This document shows positions 44,346-56,999 of a DNA stretch of 64,000 nt, in pieces. The stretch spans positions 47,603,501 through 47,667,500 of the forward strand of contig NC_090990.1 in NCBI RefSeq assembly GCF_041146395.1, in the 5' to 3' direction. Under the pieces are notes generated by a model that had not been told where the DNA came from, did no database searches, and was given only the letters and a program-made list of their open reading frames with translations. A program made the position numbers and the translations under genes. The stretch's first letter is position 1, and each line of letters starts with the position of its first letter. This DNA is from Eulemur rufifrons (Eukaryota > Chordata > Mammalia > Primates > Lemuridae).

Positions 44346-44519
44346 TGCTAAACTCCCCTTATAAGAGAGTATTTCGTTAGAGGTCTAACTGTTCCTAGTT
44401 ATTTAGAATGAAACAAATCAAAATACTTTTTGTTGGTGGTACTGGTGAAGGTCATTCTGTGCAATACTCGGGAAAGCCAACCTTGAAAACCTGGATCTGT
44501 GGCACCTCTTAGTTCTTTG

Positions 44520-44725
44520 AAGTTAGACAGGCAGGAATTCAAATCCTCATTCACTCGGCCTATAATCTATGACAAGCTACTCAACCCCTTTGCTCCTCAG
44601 TCTTTTCATCTTTAAAATGGATATAGTAATACCGCCTTGTTGGATTATAGGCAGGATTTAAGATAATGAATACTGAATGCTTAGCATGTGCTAGGGTCTC
44701 CATAGCTATTGTTATTATTATCAGG
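44520..44725 (+). mobile_element. MIR SINE
   Basis: Forward: aattcaaatcctcattcact, gacaagctactcaacccctt, catctttaaaatggatatag, and a tail with attgttattattatcagg. Confidence 0.75.
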
Positions 44726-44729
44726 ATCT

Positions 44730-47700
44730 AGATTGTTTCCGCAAAAAGTCACGGGTGAATGAATCCCTCCTCTCTTTTGGAAGTGAAACTTACTTTTCAG
44801 GTTGTTGACCTCACTGTTTGTGAGCAGGCTGCAGAGGAGCCCGGCCGCCCACCCCCAGCTTCTCTGTTATTGCATTCTCTCCTCCCTAACACAACCGGCT
44901 ACTTGAGCCAGCGGCGGGCAAGACCATCATCTTCCACATTTGTCATCAGACTTGATGGATAGTATTCCCAAGTTAATGCCATAAATGCTGTTTGGAAATT
45001 ACAAGTCCATGCTGCTGGTGGTCCAGCCAAAAAAAGGATTAATTTATAATCATGAATATAAATTTCATAGATAGTATTATTGTCATTCAGGGTTGAGTTA
45101 TGGTACAGATGGGGAGTGGCTTGTGGAACAGAAAACCATGTCGCTATAACTCAGTGTAATTCCAGTGACAATAGTTATATCTATCTCTTTGTTATAAATC
45201 AATCGATATCCTGTGTTAAGTGAGCAGGGCTCACCTCCCCAACCGCACAGGGGGAGTGGCAGAGAGGCCTCCAAGCTTTGTTTAAGGTGTTGCCAGTCAT
45301 GCTGACTCATGCCGGTAGAAAGGCAGAAAAGAGATGCTTCAGGAATTCTTGCATGGATTCAAAATGCCTTGGTCCACTGAACAATGTATCCCAATCTATA
45401 AGCATTTAAAAAGGTGAATGACATGTCTACGTCCTTAAAGATATGTCTTGTGTTTGCATTTTTGTCTAAAAAGACTACATTTTCAGAGCTGGGAATTATT
45501 TACTAATTGCAGGCAGGATTCTGATTGAAATGGCATCAATCCCAGAAGAGCCAGTGTGCATTTGAAGGCCTCTCTAAATGCCATGAATCAGGCAGTATAT
45601 CTTTCCTGTTAATCTATATTGGTTCCCTCCCAAAGGCAATTGACCCTGGGGAAAGGTAAAACAGAAGAATCGGAGTACCACTGAGCTAGCATGTAACTGG
45701 CTTTGAAAGTGCACTGCTGGGGAGAAGAATGCAGAAATATCACGGGGTGCAATAGCTTGCGGAGAAAAGAAGATGGTTTGAAGTCAGTGGAAAGTAATTT
45801 TGTGAAGTGCAGAGTTATCTAGTTAACCTATTGTTCAACATAATGAAAAAGCAGGGCTATTCTGGAGTGTGTTACAGTATGTAGTTTGTCAATTACCCAA
45901 TCAGGGGGCATTGCTCATTCAGCCAGGATTGAGGGCAATACCCATACTATTTTATTACTATTAAGCCTCAACTTGGCATATTTTTATATAGACTATAGGG
46001 TGTTTAATAGCCATGCAAAACTAGGACTTTCTTCATCCTTTCTGGCTTAAGTCCATTGTCAGTGGGCTACAGTAGTTTTTGTCATGCAATTAGGGTGTTA
46101 CAATCTGCAGTATTTAGACTTACAAATGCATGGGAAGGTAGGCGGTGTAGAGTTATGAAGGTCCCTCAATTTTAAAAAAAGTAGTAACAGGTGAGCAGGG
46201 TGTAAGCAAAACAACCTAAAAGGCTAGGTGTAACTGTCTATCAGAAATCTAGGAGGCACCTTAGAGTCTGGGGAAAAACTTTGCATTTACATGCTTCCAT
46301 ATACCCTAAAATCTCCCTCACCCTCTCTGCTCCCAGAGCCCCAGCATTTAATAGAAATGAGAGTGCATTTGAAAAAGCGTCTTATGAAAAGCTATTGTTA
46401 AATCATGTTAGCATAAAAGCAACTTAAAATCATTCTTATTTAAAAATGTAATTTAAAATTTTATTTTTAATTTGGGAAATTCTCATTAAGGTTGGTCAAC
46501 CATCCCATTTACAAATATCATTCCAGAGGATACTTAACATACAACTGGTGTTAATCATTGGGAGTCTTACAAGCTCTCATAAATCTAGAAATGCATATAG
46601 TCTGAAATCTTCTGTTTTGAAGAACACAGTACCAATTTCCATAATAAAGCATTTCCTCTCTTGTGCCTGTTCCATAGTGTCAAATATTTTTGACTTTGAT
46701 AAAAATGTATTGAGGGTCAAGATCATCTCTTAATAGTTCACACTTCTATTTAATAACTTGCCTCAGTGTCAAAAGACGCCCTCATCCTATCAGAGCTCCA
46801 GGAAGTATTAGGCACTGCCATCCCGTGTCCAGATGTACATCAGACATGTCCATGTTATTCCATATTCGGTCCATTCCAGAGAAAGGCTAAAGGAGACAGA
46901 GGGTACGGATCTTGTTAGGTACAGCCTCTGACACTATCACTATCAATTGTCTTTTGCCAGAGCTGATCATCACCTCAATTATCTAGTGTCCAGCCTACCT
47001 GATAGGTTTTTGCAAACTATAACTCTTCTGTCGATGAGCATGGAATAATGACAACCAGGGGCAAATGGACAGAATACAAAAGAGGTAAACCGAGAGGTAA
47101 AATACATAAGTGTATCTCTGCATATAGTCCTACGATATGCTTTCGGTACCAAGTGATTCAACATAATGTGTAGCCAGTAGTTTCTTTTGCAGGCGTATTG
47201 AGATTATGCTAATATGCTAAGCAAATTAGATAGAGCTGTTGGCTTAAATGTTTTTCCCATTTTATCATTTCAATTGAAATATATCCAATATTAGAAAATA
47301 TTGCAATGTGCCAAATGAGCATAAATATATAGAATTTTTCCTCAAATCATTGCATTTGTAATTTATAGTAAAAACAATTTTAAAGTTAAATAGGGATACT
47401 TTATTTAAGGGAAGATATATTTTTCTAAATGATTCCAATTGAAATTCAATTTCAAATTGAAATCATGAATCAAGGAGAAAAGTAAAATACACTAGGAAAG
47501 TATGCCGAAGCATCATAGCAGTATATATCTTTTAGCTATACACAGTTCCACACAACATGAGAAAATAGATTTTAGTACAATATTAATTGAAGTTTTCCCA
47601 GTGTGTGGTTCAGGAGGTTAATTTGAAAAGACTACATTACCAATATATTTATAGCATTTAAATAAATTAAAATTACACTTCACACATCAATAACACAGCT

Positions 47701-47950
47701 GTTAAATAATATTTTTATTCTATGTAAATCCCATCCATTCATCTCGGTTGTATAATAAATGACCATAATTACGGAGCTTCATTGGGAGGAAGGTCATTGG
47801 TAATCCTGTAATTCCTCATTGGTGTAAAGAGAGAAAACAGAACTGTTTGTGATGAATGTATTCAACCTTTGCATACTTTGGTACTTTGGACCATGCATTA
47901 AAATGCAGTCAGAAATTAAGTTCTTCACTTCCACAGCATTTTTAATCTTG
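44730..47950. other. 3.2-kb repeat-poor block with palindromic words
   Basis: I can place no SINE, LINE, LTR or DNA element here, unusual for this window. The right half is strongly AT-rich. A 14-bp perfect palindrome ATTTCAATTGAAAT lies at 47267-47280, and related words recur at 47436-47457. No exon or RNA gene recognised. A repeat-poor block of this size can be conserved regulatory DNA; that is inference. Confidence 0.45.
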
Positions 47951-47956
47951 TGTTGA

Positions 47957-48097
47957 TTTTTTTTTTTTTTTTTTGGTGACTAGGGCCTTCTTGAAGTGCT
48001 CCTTTTTGGCTGCAGATATGTTTGTGTATACACACACACACAACATATACATATATATATACACACACACACACATATATATGCACCCCCCCCCCCC
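47957..48097 (+). repeat. Simple-repeat cluster: T18, (CA)n/(TA)n, C12
   Basis: T18 at 47957-47974, then ACACAC and ATATAT tracts from about 48029 to 48082, then C12 at 48086-48097. Short open frames across it are microsatellite translations. Confidence 0.95.
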
Positions 48098-48099
48098 AA

Positions 48100-51000
48100 A
48101 AAGAGCATGCCTGCCAAATTCAGGCTGTCTTATGTCACAGAAATCCAATTCAAAGTTTTTTTCTTTATAAATAATTTCCTTAATTTTTAATACTTCATTA
48201 CACTTCTAAGGGGAAACTTTATCTTCACGTTCCTCTCAAACTGCAGTGTTCTAAACCTGAGCTAAAGTTCTCTACCTTATTTCTAGACGAGCTCTATTTT
48301 CAGGTCACCAGGGAAGGCATTTAGTAAATTTTTTTCCCTTGAAGAATCTTTAGTTCTAACCTGGTTCCCATTCTCCTTTAACGCAAGGATGAAACCTGTT
48401 TTTCCTAGAGGGACTAAAGATACATACAAGTGAATCTGAATGTTAAAAGTAATGGACCAGTGACAAATAAATTACAGAGAAGGTAACAAATTAAGACATT
48501 AACAAAGATAGCTCTAGTTTAATTTATCTGTAGTCCCTGTGTTCTTCTAACCCTAGAGGCTGTACATTTCCTGTCCCTACCAGGAGCAGACAAGGCTTGG
48601 GCTTTGCATATGGAAATAAGAACAAATGACTGTTAATTCCTAATGAGAAAAATATCAAAGTGAGCAGTATTCCCTATGTGTGCCATAAGGGCTTGTAATT
48701 GAAAGGTCTGCAGAATAAAGGGTTCCAAGCAGAGGGAATTCCTTTTAATGAAGCTTGGATTTAGTCCCATTATTCTAATAAAGTGTAATCAATTGGTGCC
48801 GACAATCTGAAGGTCTGGTTCAATCTCTGATTAGATCTTGGTTGTTTTTAAGGCCACGGGCATGAGGAAGGGAAACACAAGTTAATAGGCTTTTGGGTCA
48901 GTGATCCACACTTCCTGAAGCAAGCTGAGTTTGAAGGAGGGCAATTTGGAAGCTGTCTTAGCATAAATCTAACGCAAGGCTCTGGCTGTCCAGGGGGAAC
49001 CAGGCCCTCAGCATTCCCCAAGACATGCTTCTAGCAGATTCTACTCTTAATCCAATTTACTCAGCCGAATAAGTCCCACTGCTTCAGCTTGCCAACAAAT
49101 TAAAATCCAGCTTCATAAAAACACCTTGAATTTGGAAGGTATTGGCTGGCCCACTAGACTTGAAACTTCATTTATTCTGGCTAACTTCTCAATTATCTTC
49201 CCAGCAGTGGAGATGTGTAAAAGTGCAAAAATCAATAGGGTTCTATTCCCATTCTATTGGAAAGGGAAAAATTAATGAGATAGGACACTCTCTTAATCAG
49301 AAATAAATGTTTTAATTCAGATAATGACATAGTTTTCCCTCGCTGAAGGATGACAAATGCTGGGCTGCGCCCCCAGCAGAAGCAGTTTCAATTTTATTGT
49401 AAATATAAAAGGTATTGATCGGTGAGATGTACAAACCCCATTGCTTACAAAAGCCATTCAGGGGGACTGGGAAAACTATTAAGCACTGGGTCAGAAATCA
49501 ATAAACAACACTGAAATGTAGCAGAGGTCGCCCTAGGCTTTGTGGCATCTTTGAAAGCCAAGTGGCAGGAATAGTGACAGAAATGTCTCTTGTGAAACAA
49601 TGTTGGGGATGAAGAGGGTCAGATGTTTAATCTCTTCTGTGGTTTGACAGGTCCCGGGAACAGAACTAATGTAGTCTTTCACGGCTGTCTTTGATTTAAA
49701 TACATGCTGATTCATCCCTTGCTGACAACTGTATTTATTGGCTTTGGGGTGCCTAAACGTATTGGCAGGGAAGAAATCATGGTATATTTCAGAAGACAGA
49801 GCTGTTGTGTTTATGCAAATGGGCCACACCTTGATTCTCCCTCTTTCTTTTCAGGAAAAAAACACACACACTGGAACTCTTTTAATCATACCGATAGATG
49901 GGAGTGCAGTCTACCACTCTGAACCTCCTATTAGAGCAATTACAGGGAAGACGGTAGAGCATGAAGTATTTTTTGTAACAGCTGACTAAATGTAATATTT
50001 CTCCTTTTGGGGTTTTAATTTTAATACTTGCTTTAAATTCAAATGTAGTTTAGGCTTCCTTTTCTCAAGTTCTTTATCATGGATTAACATATTCAACAGT
50101 CCCTAGACTACCCTCCTTTAACATGTGGTATTTGGGGGCAAAGAGATTATAATCAATCATCATCTTCTCCCCAACCCGCCTCCCCCAACCCCTTAGGTAG
50201 TTTTGAAACAAGACGATTAACCCAGATTAGAGACCATCCTTACATTTTTGAATGGAATTGGGTTGAATCTTGAAATAATGTCAGGATAGTCATTGAACTA
50301 AAAAACACACATTTTATTGCTGAAAATGCTAGCCAACAAATACCTAGAGTTGAGGAAAATTACATAAGGGAAGAGATTCTATGCATGTAGGTGGAATCCC
50401 ATTTTTCTAATAAGACATTGATTTGGAAGGTTTAAAGCTGAGCATTGAAACTTTTAACAACATCATTTCTGAAGCAGAGACAAAGCCTTCTCTCCCCCAA
50501 AACGCCAGGAGCTGCGCCTTGTGTTGCTGGGGACTCCGTTCCCCTCTTGACACGGGTATGATTATGAGATTGGTGAGGGTCAGGCTGCCCATCAGTAGGT
50601 GAAGTGTTCAGCTGCTGAGGATTTGAGTTTCATCTCACCTCAGATATTATGTCAGTTTCATGTCATTTTCATCCCTGAGAATGATTTGAGAGCGCTCCTT
50701 GTCCCCTGTTATTGCGGTCACTTGACCTCAGATGTAACTTCTGTCGAATACCATCATTTTAACAAAGTCGAGGAGTTGCACAGCCCTAGCCGGAGCTGAC
50801 CTTTCCAGCCTGCCGCTCCCCAATTGGCTCTGACGGCAGATTTTACTGCCCCCTCCATTCCCAACAAATGAATGTTAAGGCCTCAATGAATTGGTTCACA
50901 TTGGAAGTTATAGTTTTTTATCGCCATGAGCATTTTTAAAATGGAACCCTCCTCCCCTCTCTGTATTTGGTCGGTCCTACTGGTATTTTTCTTTTTGCAT

Positions 51001-51305
51001 TTGGATGCTCATATGTGGAAAACTACTTTCTGCTTAAAAACAATATTGTGACCCCCACCCTTGGCAATTCTACATTTATCACCTAAAACAGAGATGACAC
51101 ACCTTGATTTCTTTCCTGGGAGATGTGTTCCCTTACTCCCTCACTATTCGTTGCCTCCCTGTCCCTTGTCCCTTGTCCTTTTAGCATCTTAAAAGTTATT
51201 CTTAAATTTACAGCAAGAAGAAAAGGAATTGGATCATCGTGATTTTAAAAATCCCTCAGACTAGAATACATGTCCTCATTTCTGGGCCCCTGGGCTAGTC
51301 CTCAG
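48100..51305. other. 3.2-kb repeat-poor block
   Basis: Continues the repeat-poor interval after the microsatellites. I find no recognisable transposon. Between about 48480 and 49530 the composition is even and rich in ATTA/TAAT words with CAAT-type words (ctctgattagatcttggttg, caacaaattaaaatccagc). Open frames at 49.5-50.0 kb overlap on both strands and have no domain. Confidence 0.45.
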
Positions 51306-51309
51306 GAAC

Positions 51310-51480
51310 TCAGACGCAGAGTAGAAGGGACTTCCATTCCAACACCTCACATCGCAGAAGCTGCTGGCTTGTGAGAGTGTAGGAAGCTTATCCCAGTTTA
51401 CAAAGCAAGAGTGAGGCACAGACAGGGACCAGAACCTTTGCTTTCCAAGTCACTCCCTTGTTGTAGTCACACCCAACACC
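51310..51480 (-). mobile_element. L3/MIR3-type ancient fragment
   Basis: Reads cgcagagtagaagggacttc, cagtttacaaagcaagagtg, aggcacagacagggaccaga, ctttgctttccaagtcactc. The order fits a CR1/L3-derived element; family tentative. Confidence 0.4.
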
Positions 51481-51576
51481 ACTGCCAACACTGCCTGAAG
51501 CTTACAAGGCCTCCTTATCCTCACCATTCTGAGTTAGCATCTTAAGAGTACCTGGTACAATGCCTGGTGTCTAGAA

Positions 51577-51765
51577 CAGGGGTTGGCAAAGTTTGTCTGT
51601 AAAGGGCCAGATAGTGAATGTTTCAGATTTTGCCAGCCACATATTGCATCTCTCATCCATTCTTCCGTGTATGTGTGTATACAACCCATTCTTAGCTTCT
51701 GAGCTGTACAAAAACAGGTTGCAGGTAGATTTGGCCCATGGGTCATAGTTTTTGACTGATCCATG
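51577..51765 (+). mobile_element. MER1-type (Charlie) hAT element
   Basis: Starts CAGGGGTTGGCAAAGTTTGT and ctgtaaagggccagatagtg; ends tttggcccatgggtcatagt before the decayed right end. Probable 8-bp flanks gtctagaa (51569-51576) and agctaaaa (51766-51773) agree at 5 of 8. Non-autonomous and old. Confidence 0.8.
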
Positions 51766-51839
51766 AGCTAAAAGATACCTAATATATGTTAGTTGATTGT
51801 AAGATGAGTGCAGGGAGTAACTGTTCACTTTAGGATCAA

Positions 51840-51905
51840 ATAAAATGGTTTTAGTGAAAGTACTTCCCACCCATAGGCACTTGATAAATGTTAGTAATTA
51901 TCACC
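51840..51905 (+). mobile_element. MIR/L2 3' remnant
   Basis: Short: gtgaaagtacttcccaccca, then taggcacttgataaatgtta. Confidence 0.4.
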
Positions 51906-52194
51906 TCCTGGGAGCTTAGATCAGTTGTAGAGTTAGAGCATGGGACAGTGAACCACTGGCTCCATGTTTGAAAACACACTCACCTGAACAACAGTGTTAC
52001 CTAAATCATAGCTTTCCATTTTCTTCCTGAACCATATGGAATTGTTGCTATTGGACCATTTTTCATGTACAAAAATGTCAAATTCTATAGTTTAACCTAA
52101 TATCATGGTCTTCCCATAGCACTCAAACAGTTTTATGTATGAAGCTCAAGTTAAGAATCACTGCTTTGCATCAGGGACTATTATTGATTATTTT

Positions 52195-52310
52195 CTCATC
52201 CAGGGAAATGACATGAAGAAGCCAAGTACATTTCCCTAGGTCATGGGGTCAGCTAAGACTGGGACCTGTCACTAGCTTACCTTCTACACCACAAAGGTAG
52301 AGTTTGGAGG
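52195..52310 (-). mobile_element. MIR SINE fragment
   Basis: Reversed: catttccctaggtcatgggg, tcagctaagactgggacctg, ttctacaccacaaagg. Confidence 0.45.
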
Positions 52311-52740
52311 CACTCTGGAGCATTCCACCCACCCTGCCCACCCCCCAACTGCATGCTGATTTTCAGCTTCATCAATACCTAGCTATTGGTGGGTGTCTGT
52401 AGTGAGTTTGGATGCTGGCATGTAGAGGAAGGAGTCTGGGAATGGAAATGGAATTGGTGACATGTGGGAAATCAGGGACAATTTTGACCACAGGTCCTTT
52501 GCACATGGCAGGTGTAGAGTTGATTTAATAATTTGACTTTCTGATCTCTGTAACTTGGAGGAGGTCCCAGGCTGGTCACAATAACTGACTGAAGCCTGTT
52601 CTCAGTCCCTGAAGCGGATTGTCCAGTGGGCCCCCTTATGTCATAGGGTATCATTTCAAAGACCAAATCCCTATGGTTTTAGGGATCTTTCCTCTAAGAC
52701 ATTATGAAGATTTTCCAGCCTATCATTTGGGAGAACTCTA
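52311..52740. other. Single-copy DNA, nothing recognised
   Basis: No repeat or exon recognised. Confidence 0.4.
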
Positions 52741-52744
52741 AGAT

Positions 52745-52960
52745 TCTTTAAAGATCCATCATTCAATTGAAGTTTATTTGGCATCTACAAGGCGCCAGGC
52801 ACTATTCAATCCAAATTAGGCTGAAGGGGTCACTGCTGGAGGGACCTGGCTGGGGGGCAAGGCAGCAGGCGGGGTAGTGGCTGCACACTGAAGAGCCTCG
52901 AGCTCCCTGCTGGGAAGATGAGGCTCTATCCAGTAGGCAATGGGGAGGCATTTATGACTT
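52745..52960 (-). mobile_element. L2 LINE 3' region
   Basis: Reversed: ttatttggcatctacaaggc, gccaggcactattcaatcca, then a step to ccagtaggcaatggggaggc, matching L2 with an internal deletion. Confidence 0.5.
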
Positions 52961-53144
52961 CCCCACCAACTATTCTTGTTTTTATAGTGTGCAATAATAA
53001 AGTACTTGAAGTTAGCACACTTTTAGAGTAGGTCTAAGAACATGCATATGATATTGACTTTTGTTGCAATGGGGAGGATTTTGTACAAAAGCAACAAGAT
53101 AATTCTAGTACTCATGTTCTTTGGTATAAAGTTATATTTTACAT

Positions 53145-53295
53145 TTCATAGAATCATAAAATAGAATGCTAGAGATGGAAAAGGATTTAGGCAGTACGCG
53201 CTCTCTAACACCTTTATTTTCTGATGAGAAAACTGAGGCCCAAGAAATTCACCTTGCCTAAGGTGACTTCACAGCCCAAGGACTCCACAGAAGGC
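53145..53295 (-). mobile_element. L3/MIR3-type ancient fragment
   Basis: Reads tagaatcataaaatagaatg, ctagagatggaaaaggattt, gatgagaaaactgaggccca. Same type as 16030 and 51310. Confidence 0.5.
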
Positions 53296-53319
53296 TTTGC
53301 AGTTGCTCTTCATCACGTA

Positions 53320-53520
53320 CTTTTTCTGTTCCAAACATTGTGCTGAGCACTGCACCTACACTGTCCCTCCTGATGAAAGAGATCCTATCACCCATTACGC
53401 AGATGAGTAAACTGAGGTGCAGATACATCAACAGCACACAGCTAATTAAGTGTTGATCAAATTCACTTTTATCTGAGTTCTAATCACTGTCCCACATGGT
53501 GACAGAGCTGGCAATGGGAC
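53320..53520 (-). mobile_element. MIR SINE
   Basis: Reversed: caaacattgtgctgagcact, cccattacgcagatgagtaa, actgaggtgcagatacatca, gcacacagctaattaagtg. Confidence 0.7.
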
Positions 53521-53775
53521 CCGAAGCCTGTGCTCCTTCCCCCAGCCACGTTTGCCACCTGTCAGTGTTCTCCAAAGTTGATTTCTGATTTAAGCCAAGT
53601 CAGCACTGAATTGGCTGCACCATGTTGATCCACATAGAAATGCTTTTATAGTCTTCCCCTTTGGTGGGATGTTGATGCTGCAAGTGTCTAACTAAGGAAC
53701 AGTCCTGTGCAGAATGCATCGTTTGTGCAGGGATTTTATTGAAACGTTCTTTATTTCATCAAGAGTACCCTCATG

Positions 53776-54114
<339 letters not shown>

Positions 54115-54129
54115 AAGAGTACCCTCATG

Positions 54130-55090
54130 ATGAGGAACCCTGGGAGAAATTCCTGTCTGGTCCAAGGTTAGAAGTGATTGGGCTTCTTCTAAGTATTTGG
54201 CCTGTGGGCATATGGTCTCCTGGTTGCTGGAAATGCTGTGACCGATCAGGTTTCCTATTGCACTGGTCGTTAGAGCTCTGACATCCAGATGTGCACCCCG
54301 CCCATGATGGCCACATAGAACTTCACGGCCGGAGTTGCTGCGTCTCGTTCCTGGCTCAGTTTCAGCTTCCCAGTCTTACATCTTTTTTTCCCCTCATCTA
54401 CTTATAATTTGTTTTTCCCTGATCTAATTTATATAATCTTACAAGGAACCTGAAATTGTTTTCAGAACAAGGTGAGGTCAAAATAAGTAAATAAACAGAG
54501 ATTTTAATTCCATGTTGAATCTCCAAACCTTTTTGTAAAACCCAGTATCAGATCCAACCTGCACAATATCCCTATCAATCTGGCATAAGGAGGAAGAAGC
54601 TTAAAAGTTATAACTCCTTACACAGAGCAATCACCCTGGGAACACTGCAGGACCCAGGTGGGGACATCCAGGAGATGGAACGGTTCCCCACTGTCCCGTC
54701 CAAATGAACTAGGATGTTGTATCCATCCTACCTAATTAAGGAGTGCTTGAAAGCAGGGCCTTTTTCTTGATTTACAAACCCTCCTCATCATCATTTATAG
54801 TGCACTGATATGTGAAGGCAGGGAGGAGAGACACTTAAGGGAAGATGGGTATTTCCTTAGATGACATTGGCGAGGGCAAGTGTCACCTTCACATAAGCGC
54901 CTCCGCTCAGATGGCTTGTTAAGAGTTAGGCAGCAGCGGGTGGAACACGCTGTGCTTATTGACAATGCACTGATATTACCCATATTGGTACAGAAACTCA
55001 AGGACAGGACACAGATCAGGGGAGCCCAGGAGCATGTCTTTAACACTTGCTAACAGGCGGGCCTGCTTGTGGTTTTGAGGCATAGGAAAC
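54130..55090. other. Single-copy DNA, nothing recognised
   Basis: No repeat or exon recognised. Confidence 0.4.
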
Positions 55091-55094
55091 TAGG

Positions 55095-55250
55095 GAAATC
55101 CAATTCATTTGACAAATATTTACTGATTGAGCTCTTTGCTGGACTCTGGAGATAGAAGAATGAGCAAAATAAACATAGTCCTTGGCCTTCTGCAAGCTGT
55201 TTTAGATGGACACAGATGTATCCAGGAACATAAAAGAGAAAAACATCTTT
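55095..55250 (-). mobile_element. L2 LINE 3' end
   Basis: Reversed: attcatttgacaaatattta, ctgattgagctctttgctgg, agaatgagcaaaataaacat, agtccttggccttctgcaag. Confidence 0.65.
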
Positions 55251-55330
55251 GTTTTTAAAAAGGGGAAGGATGAAAATTTTGAAATCTAGTTGGTTTGGAA
55301 ATTACTGGGGGTGGTGTTGGGGGTGCTGGT

Positions 55331-55368
55331 GGAGAGGAGAGAGAGATTGAGAGAGAAAGAGAGGGACT
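55331..55368 (+). repeat. GA-rich simple repeat
   Basis: Imperfect GA/GAGA tract (ggagaggagagagagattga, then gagagaaagagaggga). Confidence 0.85.
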
Positions 55369-55810
55369 TTCTCCTCAGGGTAGACAAACCATGGATAGCA
55401 TCTTAGAAGTGAGAAGGAAACTGACTTCTTGCACAGAAGTCCCATACTCCCTGGCTGAGTGGGATAAAAAAGGTCAGTCTTCTCCTAGCTTTTAATGTCA
55501 CCTCCAGATCATTGATGTGTCATTCTCTTACCAGTATTTAAAGTCTTGGTGATTGGTCTCTACCAGCCTTGGCAACAACCTCCAGAACTCAAGTACCTGC
55601 AGCTGGTCACCCAGTGCCACCCCAGTGCCCAGGGTCAATCGTTGCAACTAATGATGATTCTGCAGTCAACTCGACCTTTTTGACCCTCCTCTGCGCGACA
55701 CATCAGTTCATGTGCCGTAACCTGGCAAAGCCATATACAAGGACACTGGTGCATCCCTGCCCCTCCCCTTGGGCTCCTGTTTTGAGTCACAAGCTCCTTA
55801 CCCGTTGGAG
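55369..55810. other. Single-copy DNA, nothing recognised
   Basis: A 94-codon open frame at 55569-55853 (+) runs into the neighbouring LTR and has no recognisable domain. Confidence 0.4.
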
Positions 55811-55814
55811 TGGG

Positions 55815-56255
55815 TTGAACTCCATAAAAAGTAAGTCCACCTGGAACCTGTGAATGAGAGTTTATTTGGGAACAGGGTTTTTGCAGATGTAATTAATTTA
55901 AGGATATGGAGCTTAATCAGGTCATCCTGGATTATCTAGGTGGGCCCTAAATCCAATAACAATTGTTGCTAATAAGAGAAAGGTGGAGGATTTGGGACAC
56001 GTAGAGGAGAAGGCCACGTGAAGTCAGGAGCAGAAACTGGCATTAAGCAGATGCAAGCCAAGGACTGCCTGGGGTCACCAGAAGGGGTAAGAGGCAAGAG
56101 AGCGTTCTCCCCCAGAGCCTGGAAGGACCGTGACCCTGCTAATACCTTGATTTTAAACTTCCGGCCTCCAGAACTATGACAGAGTAAATGTCTGTTGTTT
56201 TAAGCCACCAAGTTTGCGTCATTTGTTAAGGAAGCCTTAGGAAACTAGTTGCCTG
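55815..56255 (+). mobile_element. MLT1-type solo LTR (ERVL-MaLR)
   Basis: Begins with a decayed start around tgggttgaactccataaaaa, then aacctgtgaatgagagttta, gtttttgcagatgtaattaa, tcatcctggattatctaggt, gggccctaaatccaataaca. It ends ttccggcctccagaactatg, gtctgttgttttaagccacc, aagtttgcgtcatttgt. These are MLT1 landmarks in order. It is a non-coding LTR only, with no internal retroviral genes nearby. Confidence 0.8.
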
Positions 56256-56514
56256 TCACCCCCCTCCCCGCTCCTCCTGACCTTCCCCTAGACCAGAACC
56301 TTCAAACCTCCTTCATCCAACTCATGCCTTTGACCTTGCACCCATCCCCTCCAACCCTCCCTCTCCAGCCCGTTTCTGCTCCTGCGAGGGAGACAAAGAA
56401 CTGTGGAGATTTGGCCCCCAAAGTTCATATTGTCAAAGTCCAACTTCTTGCTGGGGATTAACATTATCTCTCTTTCATGTGCTCTAGTCAGAAGCAGCTT
56501 TTTGATTTAATCTT

Positions 56515-56823
56515 TTTTCTTTTTTCTTTTTTTTTTTTTGAGACAGGGTCTTCCTCTGTAGCCTGGGCATGAGGGCAGTGGCGTCATGATAGCTCACAGC
56601 AACCTCAAACTCATGGGCTCAAGCGATTCTCCTGCCTCAGCCTCCCAAGTAGCTGAGACTAGAGGTGTGTATCACCACGCCCAGCTAATTTTTCTATTTT
56701 TTTGTAGAGACAGGGTCTCGCTATGTTGCTCACACTGGTCTCAAATTCTTGACCTTAAGCAATCCTCCTGCCTCGGCCTCCCAATGTGCTAGGATTACAA
56801 GCATTAGACGCCGCACCCAGCCT
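56515..56823 (-). mobile_element. Alu SINE, older type
   Basis: Dimeric minus-strand Alu without the long inter-arm insert, though the right arm reads gctcacagcaacctcaaact as in strepsirrhine copies. Decayed body (gacgccgcacccagcc). Short duplication ATTTAATCTT at 56505-56514 and 56825-56834. Confidence 0.88.
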
Positions 56824-56999
56824 AATTTAATCTTATATAAGAAGACTGAACCTGCCTGGTGCACGTTCTAGAACATTCCCTGTACCCCACATTAAAACAT
56901 CTCTCATGTTTTGCATCATTCTCAGAGGAGGAGGAGATTTTTTTCAGTTGAAAAGAACAATTCACTTGACCCCGATGGCCCATTTGCCCACTATATTGT

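Noticed and set aside
47942..48190. Open frames rich in His/Thr and Ile/Tyr
   Set aside because: They translate CA and TA microsatellites.
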